A stretch of 9,504 bases of DNA from NCBI GenBank assembly GCA_030615145.1, contig JAUWZT010000143.1, positions 1-9,504 on the forward strand. The letters run 5' to 3'. A program made the translations under genes and the position numbers. The DNA comes from Promethearchaeota archaeon. Lineage in GTDB: Archaea > Asgardarchaeota > Lokiarchaeia > Sigyniarchaeales > SOKP01. Each line of letters opens with the position of its first letter. Within the stretch, counting starts at the first letter, position 1. This document shows, in pieces, positions 1 through 5,520 of this stretch. The notes under the pieces were generated by a model. The model did not search any database. It saw only the letters and a program-made list of their open reading frames with translations, and was not told the origin of the DNA.

Positions 1-2
1 TA

Positions 3-53
3 GCATTGGATGTAGTGTTTGAGAGCTTCCCAAAATCGAAGAAAAGATTTTAA
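3..53 (+). CDS. Possible 3' end of an upstream gene (partial)
   Basis: An open frame enters from the left edge and gives 16 residues ending FESFPKSKKRF before a TAA at 51-53. The basic, polar tail looks like an ordinary protein C-terminus. An oligo-T tract follows within 10 bases, as expected behind an archaeal gene. Only 16 codons are visible, the other two + frames close within 20 bases, and no family can be assigned. The call rests on frame openness and the T-tract, so chance is not excluded. Confidence 0.35.
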   Translation, partial: ALDVVFESFPKSKKRF

Positions 54-60
54 TTTTAAC

Positions 61-70
61 CCTTTTTTTT
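61..70 (+). terminator. Oligo-T tract behind the left-edge frame
   Basis: CC followed by eight T on the + strand, 10 bases after the TAA at 51-53, with no GC-rich hairpin. This is the usual form of archaeal intrinsic termination. It supports a + strand gene ending just before it. Confidence 0.35.
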
Positions 71-166
71 ATAAACCAAAAGAAACGATCAATTGGATAC
101 GAAACTATTTTTCAAATAAAAACAAAAAATATATAGATCAACCCGATCAATCTTTAACTATCGGGG

Positions 167-280
167 CTAAAGGCTTCGCACCCCCTCTCCCATAAGCAAC
201 GGTATTCGGTTGTTAAATGCGTTCCTTTCGCTAACCAGAAAACCCGAACCCTCTCTTTTGTTATAACCGTGTTTTTCCAT
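167..280 (-). CDS. Possible 37-aa orphan peptide, GC-elevated
   Basis: On the minus strand an ATG at 280 opens a 37-residue frame ending GEGVRSL-TAG. A longer reading from 379 would overlap the + gene at 334 and adds a hydrophobic AT-rich stretch, so the ATG at 280 is preferred. The peptide is basic and polar with no signal peptide or membrane span, and I recognise no family. The DNA is roughly half G+C, far above the flanking DNA at about 25%, so it is not random spacer. Its 3' end resembles a segment at 5496-5514. It diverges from the orphan at 334 across a 53-bp gap. A structured RNA or a decayed gene is equally possible: GGGG and CCCC runs at 163-166 and 181-185 could pair. Confidence 0.3.
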   Translation of the reverse strand: MEKHGYNKREGSGFLVSERNAFNNRIPLLMGEGVRSL

Positions 281-311
281 AGATATTATATAACAAAAAT
301 CTATAACAAAA
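256..311. repeat. Three copies of decamer TATAACAAAA in a divergent promoter region
   Basis: TATAACAAAA occurs on the + strand at 289-298 and 302-311, exactly 13 bp apart. It occurs inverted as TTTTGTTATA at 256-265, inside the first codons of the minus-strand 37-aa frame. ATTATATAAC at 285-294 also resembles a TATA box lying 40-49 bp before the start codon at 334. The cluster lies between two divergent genes and could be an operator or a duplicated promoter element. AT-rich DNA makes chance repeats common, so the assignment is tentative. Confidence 0.35.
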
Positions 312-333
312 CAATAAATAAGAGCGATAAATA

Positions 334-708
334 ATGAATAGGAAAAAAGCGTTTTCATTCGTTTGTAAAAAGTTGTCAAGCGTCAAAAGGATACCTGCAG
401 AATGGAGTCTCCGAAAATCACACGATAACGAGTGGTTTTTAACAGCAGATAAGGGAAGCTCCCAACCGTTAGGTGTCTACGTTAAAGAGTTTAACGCCCA
501 AGTCGATAACAGCTACAAGAACGGGTTCCAAGCGTCTTTAGGAGAGTTCGCTGGGAGATGTTGTCGCGTCGCCCCTCTTAGAAGCACCCTTCGAGAAGCG
601 ATTGGAGACTGTTTCGAGTTCATGGAAGCCCACAACGACAAACGCCTTCTTAGGATTCGATTAGACGAGCAGTATTTTGCTCAGAATTTGGCAACATCTA
701 TTTTTTAA
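334..708 (+). CDS. 124-aa orphan protein, GC-elevated
   Basis: An ATG frame of 124 residues that matches no family I know. The N-terminus is basic (MNRKKAF), the middle is mixed and polar, and the C-terminal half has an amphipathic, probably helical stretch around residues 85-115 (STLREAIGDCFEFMEAHNDK). Four cysteines (C11, CC76-77 and one near 94) form no CxxC pair. No signal peptide or membrane span is seen, so it is probably cytosolic. AAGAGCG lies about 10 bases before the ATG and is at best a weak ribosome binding site. The coding DNA is near 50% GC and uses CGC, CGT, CCC and AGC codons, unlike the AT-rich rpe gene next to it. That suggests a different origin or strong codon selection. 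It is probably a real gene, because the frame is long for its base composition and is followed by T-tracts. Confidence 0.6.
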   Translation: MNRKKAFSFVCKKLSSVKRIPAEWSLRKSHDNEWFLTADKGSSQPLGVYVKEFNAQVDNSYKNGFQASLGEFAGRCCRVAPLRSTLREAIGDCFEFMEAHNDKRLLRIRLDEQYFAQNLATSIF

Positions 709-716
709 TTATTTAC

Positions 717-729
717 TTTTTCTTTTTTT
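717..729 (+). terminator. Oligo-T tract behind the 124-aa orphan
   Basis: TTTTTCTTTTTTT starts eight bases after the TAA of the + gene, and a second run of eight T lies at 749-756. There is no hairpin, which is typical of archaeal termination. The rest of the gap to 826, between convergent genes, holds nothing else I can support. Confidence 0.5.
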
Positions 730-826
730 ACTTCACTTATCTTATATATTTTTTTTAAACATCATTAAATAAAGCGAAGACTTATTTTTACCAGCGATAT
801 AGAAAATCTTTTTTATTGTTTAACTT

Positions 827-1453
827 TTAGAGATCGGAATGCTTTAACAAATCAATAACCCGATTGGGGTCCTTTGCATTTAAAATAGTACTTGTACTGC
901 TTAAAATATCGGCATTTAATTGGTTAGCGTTTAAAAGATTTATCCCCCCATCTATATCAACAATAAAAGCATACTTTTTCTTAAGTATAGCTAGCTGGTT
1001 TACCTTTTCAATTGAATGTGGAATGAATTTTTGACCAGACCCACCTGGATAAACTGACATTACTAAAACTAAGTCAACTAAATCCAAGTAAGGCGTTATT
1101 TCTGCAATTTTTGTATCTGGATCGATTGCTAAGCCCACTTTCTTCTTCCTATTCTTCAGTTCATTTATTAACGCTTTCTTATCTCCCTTTATTTCGTAAT
1201 GAAAAGTAAAGATGTGAACATAATCAATAATACTATCAATATAATTAGAAGGATCGGTTACCATCATATGTGCGATAATGGGGATATTATAATTTTCGTG
1301 TAAAATCCGAAAAACATCTAAATTGAGATGCCGAACAGAAGTAAATTTTCCGTCTGCTACATCAACATGGATATAATCAAGTCCGTCTAATCCCTTAATA
1401 ATGTCCGGGTTAAATTCATCTATTGCGTGTATTGATACTGCTACTTTTTTCAT
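827..1453 (-). CDS. rpe: Ribulose-phosphate 3-epimerase
   Basis: Interconverts D-ribulose 5-phosphate and D-xylulose 5-phosphate in the cytosolic non-oxidative pentose phosphate pathway. The 208 residues form one TIM barrel, slightly shorter than the usual ~220. All four expected metal/catalytic ligands are visible: His29 and Asp31 in HVDVADG, His62 in HMMV, and Asp168 in VDIDGGI. The phosphate-side loop MSVYPGGSGQKF at 132-143 is clear. The final phosphate-binding loop reads SSTSTIL where GSAIF is usual, a mild departure. The ATG at 1453 follows the rpiA stop by 46 bases, and AT-rich TATA-like sequence there (about 1466-1488) could allow an extra promoter. It is the last gene of purE-rpiA-rpe. 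A related hexulose-6-phosphate epimerase is possible, but the rpiA neighbour favours Rpe. Confidence 0.9.
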   Translation of the reverse strand: MKKVAVSIHAIDEFNPDIIKGLDGLDYIHVDVADGKFTSVRHLNLDVFRILHENYNIPIIAHMMVTDPSNYIDSIIDYVHIFTFHYEIKGDKKALINELKNRKKKVGLAIDPDTKIAEITPYLDLVDLVLVMSVYPGGSGQKFIPHSIEKVNQLAILKKKYAFIVDIDGGINLLNANQLNADILSSTSTILNAKDPNRVIDLLKHSDL

Positions 1454-1499
1454 TTTAAATACTTAATATAAAGATTAATAAAATAGTGTTTTAACTAAG

Positions 1500-2219
1500 T
1501 TATTTTTGGAGTATTACAACTTTTCCGTCTTTCTGGCCTATGTAGGCTTTTGATGCCATTCCTACAAATAAACCCGTATCAACAACACCAGGAATTTTTA
1601 ATAACTTGTCGTTCATATCTGAGGGGCTTTCAATTAAACCAAAATCAACATCGATAATAAAATTACCGTTATCGCTAACTATAGGGCCAGCTTTTGCTTT
1701 TGCCATTCTTAAAACTGGCTTCCCTCCTAGCTTTTCTAACTTTTTCAAAATTGGGAAATATCCAAAAGGAATAACTTCGATTGGTACTCCCTTGTTCCAA
1801 TTCTCTCCTAATATTTCTGACTTTTTGCTATAATCTGCAATAACTACTAAAATTTTTGATGAAGAAGCAACAATTTTCTCTTGAACTAAACACCCACCGC
1901 CTCCCTTAATTAAATTTAATGATTTATCAATTTCATCAGCACCATCAATATCTAAGTCAATTTCAGGGTATTGATCTAAAGTAACGAGAGTAAGTCCATT
2001 TTCTACTATTAATTGATGAGACTGAAAAGAAGTTGGGATGCACTTCAAGTTCAAATCCTCTTTTTTATTGATCTCCGCTATTTTCTTGACGGCATATATA
2101 ATCGTGGAGCCACTTCCAATTCCTAAAATCATGCCCTTTTTGACATTTTCCTCGACTGCTTTAAACGCAGCGTTTTTTTTGCCTATTTCAATTAGATCTT
2201 CACTCACAAGTTTCACCAA
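1500..2219 (-). CDS. rpiA: Ribose-5-phosphate isomerase A
   Basis: Interconverts ribose 5-phosphate and ribulose 5-phosphate, supplying ribose for PRPP and nucleotides. At 239 residues it is full length for RpiA. Visible motifs are the phosphate loop GIGSGST at 33-39, CIPTSFQS at 60-67, DIDGADEID at 90-98, KGGGGCLVQEKI at 105-116 and GVVDTGLFVGMA at 211-222. By comparison with E. coli RpiA (D81, D84, K94, E103), the catalytic set is Asp92, Asp95, Lys105 and Glu114, with identical spacing. The frame opens with TTG at 2219 and GTG next to it at 2216, with no ATG nearby and no ribosome binding site. It starts only 15 bases after the purE stop, so it is co-transcribed with purE and translation is probably coupled. 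Confidence 0.95.
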   Translation of the reverse strand: MVKLVSEDLIEIGKKNAAFKAVEENVKKGMILGIGSGSTIIYAVKKIAEINKKEDLNLKCIPTSFQSHQLIVENGLTLVTLDQYPEIDLDIDGADEIDKSLNLIKGGGGCLVQEKIVASSSKILVVIADYSKKSEILGENWNKGVPIEVIPFGYFPILKKLEKLGGKPVLRMAKAKAGPIVSDNGNFIIDVDFGLIESPSDMNDKLLKIPGVVDTGLFVGMASKAYIGQKDGKVVILQK

Positions 2220-2234
2220 AATTTTATTTTTTTA

Positions 2235-2657
2235 TTATTTTTTTAACAAATTAAGAATTCTAATCGCCAAATAAGCAGCGTTCTCGCCCCTATCTATTCC
2301 TACGCAAGCAACAGGAATTCTTGGGGGCATTTGTACTATAGACAATAACGCATCTAATCCACCTAATTTGGCACTAACAGGTACACCAATAACAGGCTTG
2401 TTAGTTTTAGACGCAATTACACCTGGTAAAGCTGCTGACAATCCAGCGACAGCAATATAAACTAAGGATTGACATGATTTTAAATAATCGTCCAATTTGT
2501 CTGGATCTCGGTGAGCAGATAAAATTTGAAGCTCGTAAATAATTTTGTTTTCTTTTAAAACATTCTCTGCTTTTTCATACACTTCTTTATCTGAAGTACT
2601 ACCCGCTATTATTGAGACCAAAGTCACTTTACTTTTATCTACGTTTGTATCTGGCAT
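2235..2657 (-). CDS. purE: N5-carboxyaminoimidazole ribonucleotide mutase (PurE), archaeal type
   Basis: PurE forms carboxyaminoimidazole ribonucleotide (CAIR) in purine synthesis. The 140 residues comprise GSTSD at 19-23, SAHRDP at 47-52 (with the essential active-site His48), AGLSAALPGV at 71-80, GVPV at 91-94, GLDALLSIVQMPP at 100-112 and an archaeal-looking GIDRGENAA at 120-128. SAHR marks a class I enzyme. Two departures: Ala77 stands where class I enzymes have the His of HLPGM, and the protein stops at about residue 140 without the C-terminal extension of the ~160-170 aa bacterial enzymes. The ATG at 2657 is preceded by AGGAAA about 15 bases upstream, too far for a strong ribosome binding site. 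It is the first gene of the operon with rpiA and rpe. PurK, the usual partner, is not in the window. Confidence 0.9.
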   Translation of the reverse strand: MPDTNVDKSKVTLVSIIAGSTSDKEVYEKAENVLKENKIIYELQILSAHRDPDKLDDYLKSCQSLVYIAVAGLSAALPGVIASKTNKPVIGVPVSAKLGGLDALLSIVQMPPRIPVACVGIDRGENAAYLAIRILNLLKK

Positions 2658-2870
2658 ATTTGATCTAAATTTCCTAGAAATAAAAATAATTCTAATAAAT
2701 TCTTAATAATCTTTTAACTAAATTATCAAAAAGAACCATTACATTGTTAAGGTTCAAAAACAATTTCATCAAAAACTTTAATATTAAATTGAAACTTCAT
2801 AAGTTAATATCAATAATTTATTGAAAATTAAGTTTAAAAATTATATTACAAATACGAGGGATGTATAAAT
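2658..2870. promoter_or_regulatory. Divergent promoter region, purE operon and thiolase
   Basis: This 213-bp, very AT-rich gap separates purE (-) from thiolase (+). On the minus strand TTATTTTTATTT at about 2678-2690 sits near -27 of the purE ATG. On the + strand TTTAAAAA near 2833 and a 13-bp palindrome CAATAATTTATTG at 2811-2823 (six-base arms, one-base centre) lie before thiolase. GAACC at 2733-2737 and GGTTC at 2751-2755 are inverted about a 13-base centre. Which element is the true promoter or operator cannot be decided from sequence alone. Confidence 0.4.
2856..2860 (+). promoter_or_regulatory. Ribosome binding site of the thiolase
   Basis: GAGGG lies 10 bases before the ATG at 2871 and complements the anti-Shine-Dalgarno end of 16S rRNA. 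It fixes the thiolase start. An ATG at 2861 is in another frame. It is the clearest ribosome binding site in the window, so this gene is probably not leaderless. Confidence 0.65.
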
Positions 2871-4208
2871 ATGGAATTAAATGAAGTATGGTTAATTGAT
2901 TACGCGCGAACAGCTTTTTCAAGATCAAGACCCGCTCAACCAGAAAGGGATGTATTCGGGGAAATTAGAGGAGATGAGCTTCTTGTACTCTTACTGAAAA
3001 ATATGTTTGAAAATAGATTGGCAGACAAAGGCATTGAAAAGAAAGATATAGATGAATTTACTGTTGGAAGTTCTTTTGGGGTAGGAGAATCCTGGACCTA
3101 TGGAGGTAAACTCCCAACATATTTTGCAGGAATGGATATAAGAACATCTTGTGTTTTTTTGGATAAAGCATGTGGATCAGCAGCAGCAGGGTTTAACTTA
3201 GGATTTTTGGAAATTGCAACGGGTTATAGTAAATGTGTTTTATCAACTGGCCTGGAACATCTCACGCGAGTCCCTTTAGGTATAACAAACAAATTTATTA
3301 AGCCAAACCTCTCAATTGCTAGGAAAGACTCACCTTTCTATATGCCCGATTTTGCACGAAAAGGTAAATACGATGTACTTGTAGCAACAGATATGTTGGC
3401 TACGGCACAAAAATTATTCGAAGAGGAAATCCCGAAATTTACAAAGGAAGATATGGATACTTTTGGAGTAAGAGCTCATAATTTAACTATTAAAAGCCAA
3501 GAAGAAAAATGGTTCACTTCAGGCATTAATGGAGGAGAGATTATTCCGATTGAAGGCCATGTAGAGGGAAATACTGAGGAACCAATGATGGTTGATAGAG
3601 ACATGGCAGCAAGAAAATCAACTCTCGAATCTGTTGCAAGGTTAAGGTCTGTTTCCAAGCCATTTTTCATTAAAAAAACAGCAACCGGTCAAGAACTTGG
3701 TCGAAGTGGCTATATGGAATTTGTAGGTAGTAAGGATGGTGTAATCACTGCAGGGAATGCTTCTCCTTTAAATGCGGGGGCTACAGCATGTGTCTTGATG
3801 AATGCTAAAGAGGCTCAAAAAAGAGGTATTAATCCTTTAGCTAAAGTTGTTTCCATTGGATTTGCAGGTGTAGATCCTACAGTTATGGGGCGCGGCCCTG
3901 TTCCTGCCTCAAAAATGGCGCTAGAACATGCTGGGTTAACCGCTGATGATATAGATTTCTGGGAAATTAACGAAGCTTTTTGTATAGTGGCATTAAATTG
4001 CATGGATAAACTTAGTATTCCTGAAAACAAAGTAAATATTAAAGGAGGCTCTACTGCAATTGGTCATCCATTGGGTGCTACAATGTGTCGCTTAATTGGT
4101 ACCGTAGGCCGTATCTTAAAAGAAAAAAATGCAAAATATGGAATGGCTAACGCGTGTGTAGGTGGCGGCCAAGGAGTAGCAGTTTTAGTGGAAAATATTG
4201 ATGCCTAA
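2871..4208 (+). CDS. Thiolase (acetyl-CoA acetyltransferase / 3-ketoacyl-CoA thiolase)
   Basis: Catalyses thiolytic cleavage of 3-ketoacyl-CoA or the reverse condensation of two acetyl-CoA. Residues fit the thiolase plan: nucleophile Cys101 in DKACGSAAAG, TAGNASPLNAGA at 293-304, NEAF at 367-370, His399 in GGSTAIGHPLGA, and acid/base Cys429 in ACVGGGQG. The 445 residues exceed the usual 390-400. Extra length includes about 20 residues near 265-288, between LRSVSKPFF and the GVITAGN strand. GNASxxDGA has become GNASPLNAGA, losing the common Asp. There is no neighbouring HMG-CoA synthase or OB-fold partner gene as in archaeal mevalonate clusters. Beta-oxidation or acetyl-CoA metabolism is therefore as likely as isoprenoid synthesis. 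It is monocistronic, with its own ribosome binding site and a T-tract behind it. Confidence 0.92.
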   Translation: MELNEVWLIDYARTAFSRSRPAQPERDVFGEIRGDELLVLLLKNMFENRLADKGIEKKDIDEFTVGSSFGVGESWTYGGKLPTYFAGMDIRTSCVFLDKACGSAAAGFNLGFLEIATGYSKCVLSTGLEHLTRVPLGITNKFIKPNLSIARKDSPFYMPDFARKGKYDVLVATDMLATAQKLFEEEIPKFTKEDMDTFGVRAHNLTIKSQEEKWFTSGINGGEIIPIEGHVEGNTEEPMMVDRDMAARKSTLESVARLRSVSKPFFIKKTATGQELGRSGYMEFVGSKDGVITAGNASPLNAGATACVLMNAKEAQKRGINPLAKVVSIGFAGVDPTVMGRGPVPASKMALEHAGLTADDIDFWEINEAFCIVALNCMDKLSIPENKVNIKGGSTAIGHPLGATMCRLIGTVGRILKEKNAKYGMANACVGGGQGVAVLVENIDA

Positions 4209-4236
4209 ACAAATTTTATTTTTGATGTAACTTATC

Positions 4237-4249
4237 TTTTTTTTATTTT
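4237..4249 (+). terminator. Oligo-T terminator of the thiolase gene
   Basis: Eight T, an A, then four T, starting 28 bases after the thiolase TAA. No hairpin precedes it. This suits archaeal intrinsic termination and marks the gene as a single-gene transcript. Confidence 0.55.
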
Positions 4250-4549
4250 CTTACAAAATTAGAATCTATTTAGTTCTCTTCTAATTATATTTCATATTTA
4301 TTCTAGAAATATTTAAATATTAAACAATAACAATAACATTTAGTCTTACTATAAATTGCTTTGCCATAATCTTCTAATTCTTCGTCTTTATAATCAAGAA
4401 GAATGCTATATTTTTTTTTTTAAAAAAATTGTATTAGATCTCTTCCCAATTACCTGTGTGTATAAAATTGCTAAAATAAGAATCTAAGATACTTAACTTT
4501 TCTTTAATCCAATGGGCGAAACATTTTACTTTGCTTGTAAAATTTATAC
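4250..4549. other. AT-rich gap, possibly holding a decayed minus-strand gene
   Basis: About 300 bases without an intact gene. On the minus strand a 34-residue open stretch at 4538-4437 (including KCFAHWIKEK and NFIHTGNWEEI) ends at a TAA at 4434-4436. After a T7A11 run a second stretch at 4410-4306, one frame over, reads LLDYKDEELEDYGKAIYSK. Both look protein-like in composition but neither has a start codon. They may be remnants of one gene broken by a stop and a homopolymer slip, or chance. No RNA gene was recognised. Confidence 0.25.
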
Positions 4550-4559
4550 AAAAAAAAAA
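4550..4559 (-). terminator. Oligo-T terminator of the dodecin gene
   Basis: Ten A on the + strand, read as ten T on the minus strand, begin 11 bases after the TAA of the dodecin-fold gene. This is a typical archaeal oligo-T stop. Confidence 0.6.
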
Positions 4560-4570
4560 GAATTATTATT

Positions 4571-4777
4571 TTATCTTTCGATTTGGAAATTAATCTGCAC
4601 TCGAACCCGATAAATCAATTTATCTTGATCTTCTTTAACCTTAACATCAGATTCGATAATTTGGATATTTCGAATACCACGAAGGGACTTCTTTGCTTCA
4701 GTATAAGCAACCTTAACCGCGTCTGCCCAATTCTTGTCCGAAGTCGCCACTAATTGTATCGATTTATAGACAGTCAT
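4571..4777 (-). CDS. Dodecin-family protein, non-canonical ligand site
   Basis: Dodecins are small proteins that assemble as 12-mers and usually store flavins. This 68-residue protein has the full beta-alpha-beta-beta plan: strand VYKSIQLVATS at 3-13, helix NWADAVKVAYTEAKKSLRG at 16-34, strands at 35-48 and 54-67. The ATG at 4777 gives the family-standard N-terminus M(T/S)VYK and has GAG about 10 bases upstream. A TTG at 4792 would add five residues without support. In flavin-binding dodecins a Trp opens the middle strand (LDWFEV) and a Gln lies in the last (YQV). Here the aligned residues are Asn37 and Arg57. Fold membership is firm, but the usual flavin stacking is not expected, so the ligand is unknown. 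It is a single gene with its own T-tract. Confidence 0.88.
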   Translation of the reverse strand: MTVYKSIQLVATSDKNWADAVKVAYTEAKKSLRGIRNIQIIESDVKVKEDQDKLIYRVRVQINFQIER

Positions 4778-4925
4778 ACTATTCATTCTCAATTACTATT
4801 ATTATTTTTTTAAATAAATATTAGATAAATATTAGTTAGAAAAAGATCATATAAAAATTTTGTACTACTGTAAATAAAAATTTTTAAAATAACATGAAAC
4901 ATCCACGCCCATACACTGCATAAAA

Positions 4926-5408
4926 TCACAGGAAACCGTGTTCCCTTAATTGGCGCATGTAATCTGGGTGCCTTTCCTTTCTAAGAATTTTATCTCCTTC
5001 AATAAGGTTTTCAGAGCATTTAGTGCAGAACCAAGCTCCAAGAAATGGGATCCAAGCCATATCGAGGTTAGTTGGCGCCTTTTCCGGATAAAGCCCGTGG
5101 TCAGTTGCTTCTATATACGAGGCGCACCCCCCACCCAAACCGCATTGGATAACAGATTCGGAAAGCGAGCTATCGAGCCTAGTACTTTCTCTATCGAGAA
5201 AACCTTCCTTTCGCTCCAACCTTTCTTTTTCAACGGGATCTGTGATCCCACGGCTCCTTTTCCGATACTCACAAGAAAACGCATGTAGCCGACTTGCTTC
5301 CTGCTTAACAGCGAACTTAATTACGTCCCTAAAATTTTTCCTTATGCGTCGAAGAGAAGGGTCTTTTAACTCTATCCTTACGATTTTTCTAGCTTTCAAT
5401 ACGATCAT
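4926..5408 (-). CDS. 160-aa orphan protein with a possible zinc site
   Basis: I recognise no family. Residues 1-85 are highly charged and probably helical (MIVLKARKIVRIELKDPSLR at the start, then rows of Arg, Lys and Glu). Residues 86-135 hold Cys89-x5-Cys95 in a Gly-rich turn and Cys128-x2-Cys131 in WFCTKC, spaced as the two halves of a four-cysteine zinc site. His104, His147 and His157 are alternatives. The tail is again charged. No signal or membrane span is seen. A basic helical part plus a zinc knuckle suits nucleic acid or protein binding, but that is inference. The DNA is about 48% GC, against about 35% in neighbouring metabolic genes. An antisense frame of 112 codons overlaps it, but this strand has the longer frame and the paired CxxC-type motifs. 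The ATG at 5408 lacks a clear ribosome binding site; TTTAAATAA at about 5420-5428 may be part of its promoter. Confidence 0.65.
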   Translation of the reverse strand: MIVLKARKIVRIELKDPSLRRIRKNFRDVIKFAVKQEASRLHAFSCEYRKRSRGITDPVEKERLERKEGFLDRESTRLDSSLSESVIQCGLGGGCASYIEATDHGLYPEKAPTNLDMAWIPFLGAWFCTKCSENLIEGDKILRKERHPDYMRQLREHGFL

Positions 5409-5421
5409 ATAAGTTGTCTAA

Positions 5422-5520
5422 TTATTTAAATGTGTGCTGTGCGGAGAATTATTGAAAAAATATAAGAATTGTTTTGTTAAGAGAACGGGTCATCCGAGAA
5501 GGGGTGGAAGTCTTAAATGA
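5422..5520 (+). CDS. Possible 28-32 aa cysteine-containing peptide or gene remnant
   Basis: A + strand frame open from 5422 to a TGA at 5518-5520 begins LFKCVLCGELLKKYKNC and ends RRGGSLK. It has a CxxC knuckle plus a third Cys and is strongly basic. No ATG is in frame; a GTG at 5434 or TTG at 5452 would be the start. The 3' half (5481-5514) is clearly richer in GC than the DNA around it, like the two orphan blocks in this window. It may be a very small gene, the tail of a decayed one, or an RNA. Confidence is low because the frame is short and lacks an ATG. Confidence 0.25.
   Translation, partial: LFKCVLCGELLKKYKNCFVKRTGHPRRGGSLK

Noticed and set aside
232..250. tRNA T-arm-like GGGTTCGGGT on the minus strand
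   Set aside because: The loop lacks the near-universal A58, and no acceptor stem or anticodon arm can be built around it.
1606..1833. 75-codon + strand frame inside rpiA
   Set aside because: It lies wholly within rpiA, which carries all its catalytic residues on the other strand.
2038..2274. Hydrophobic 78-codon + strand frame over the purE-rpiA junction
   Set aside because: It is the antisense of two firmly identified genes; the hydrophobicity comes from complementing Lys/Glu codons.
4950..5288. 112-codon + strand frame antisense to the 160-aa orphan
   Set aside because: The opposite strand has the longer frame and paired cysteine motifs. This reading lacks any motif and its openness follows from the GC-rich coding strand.
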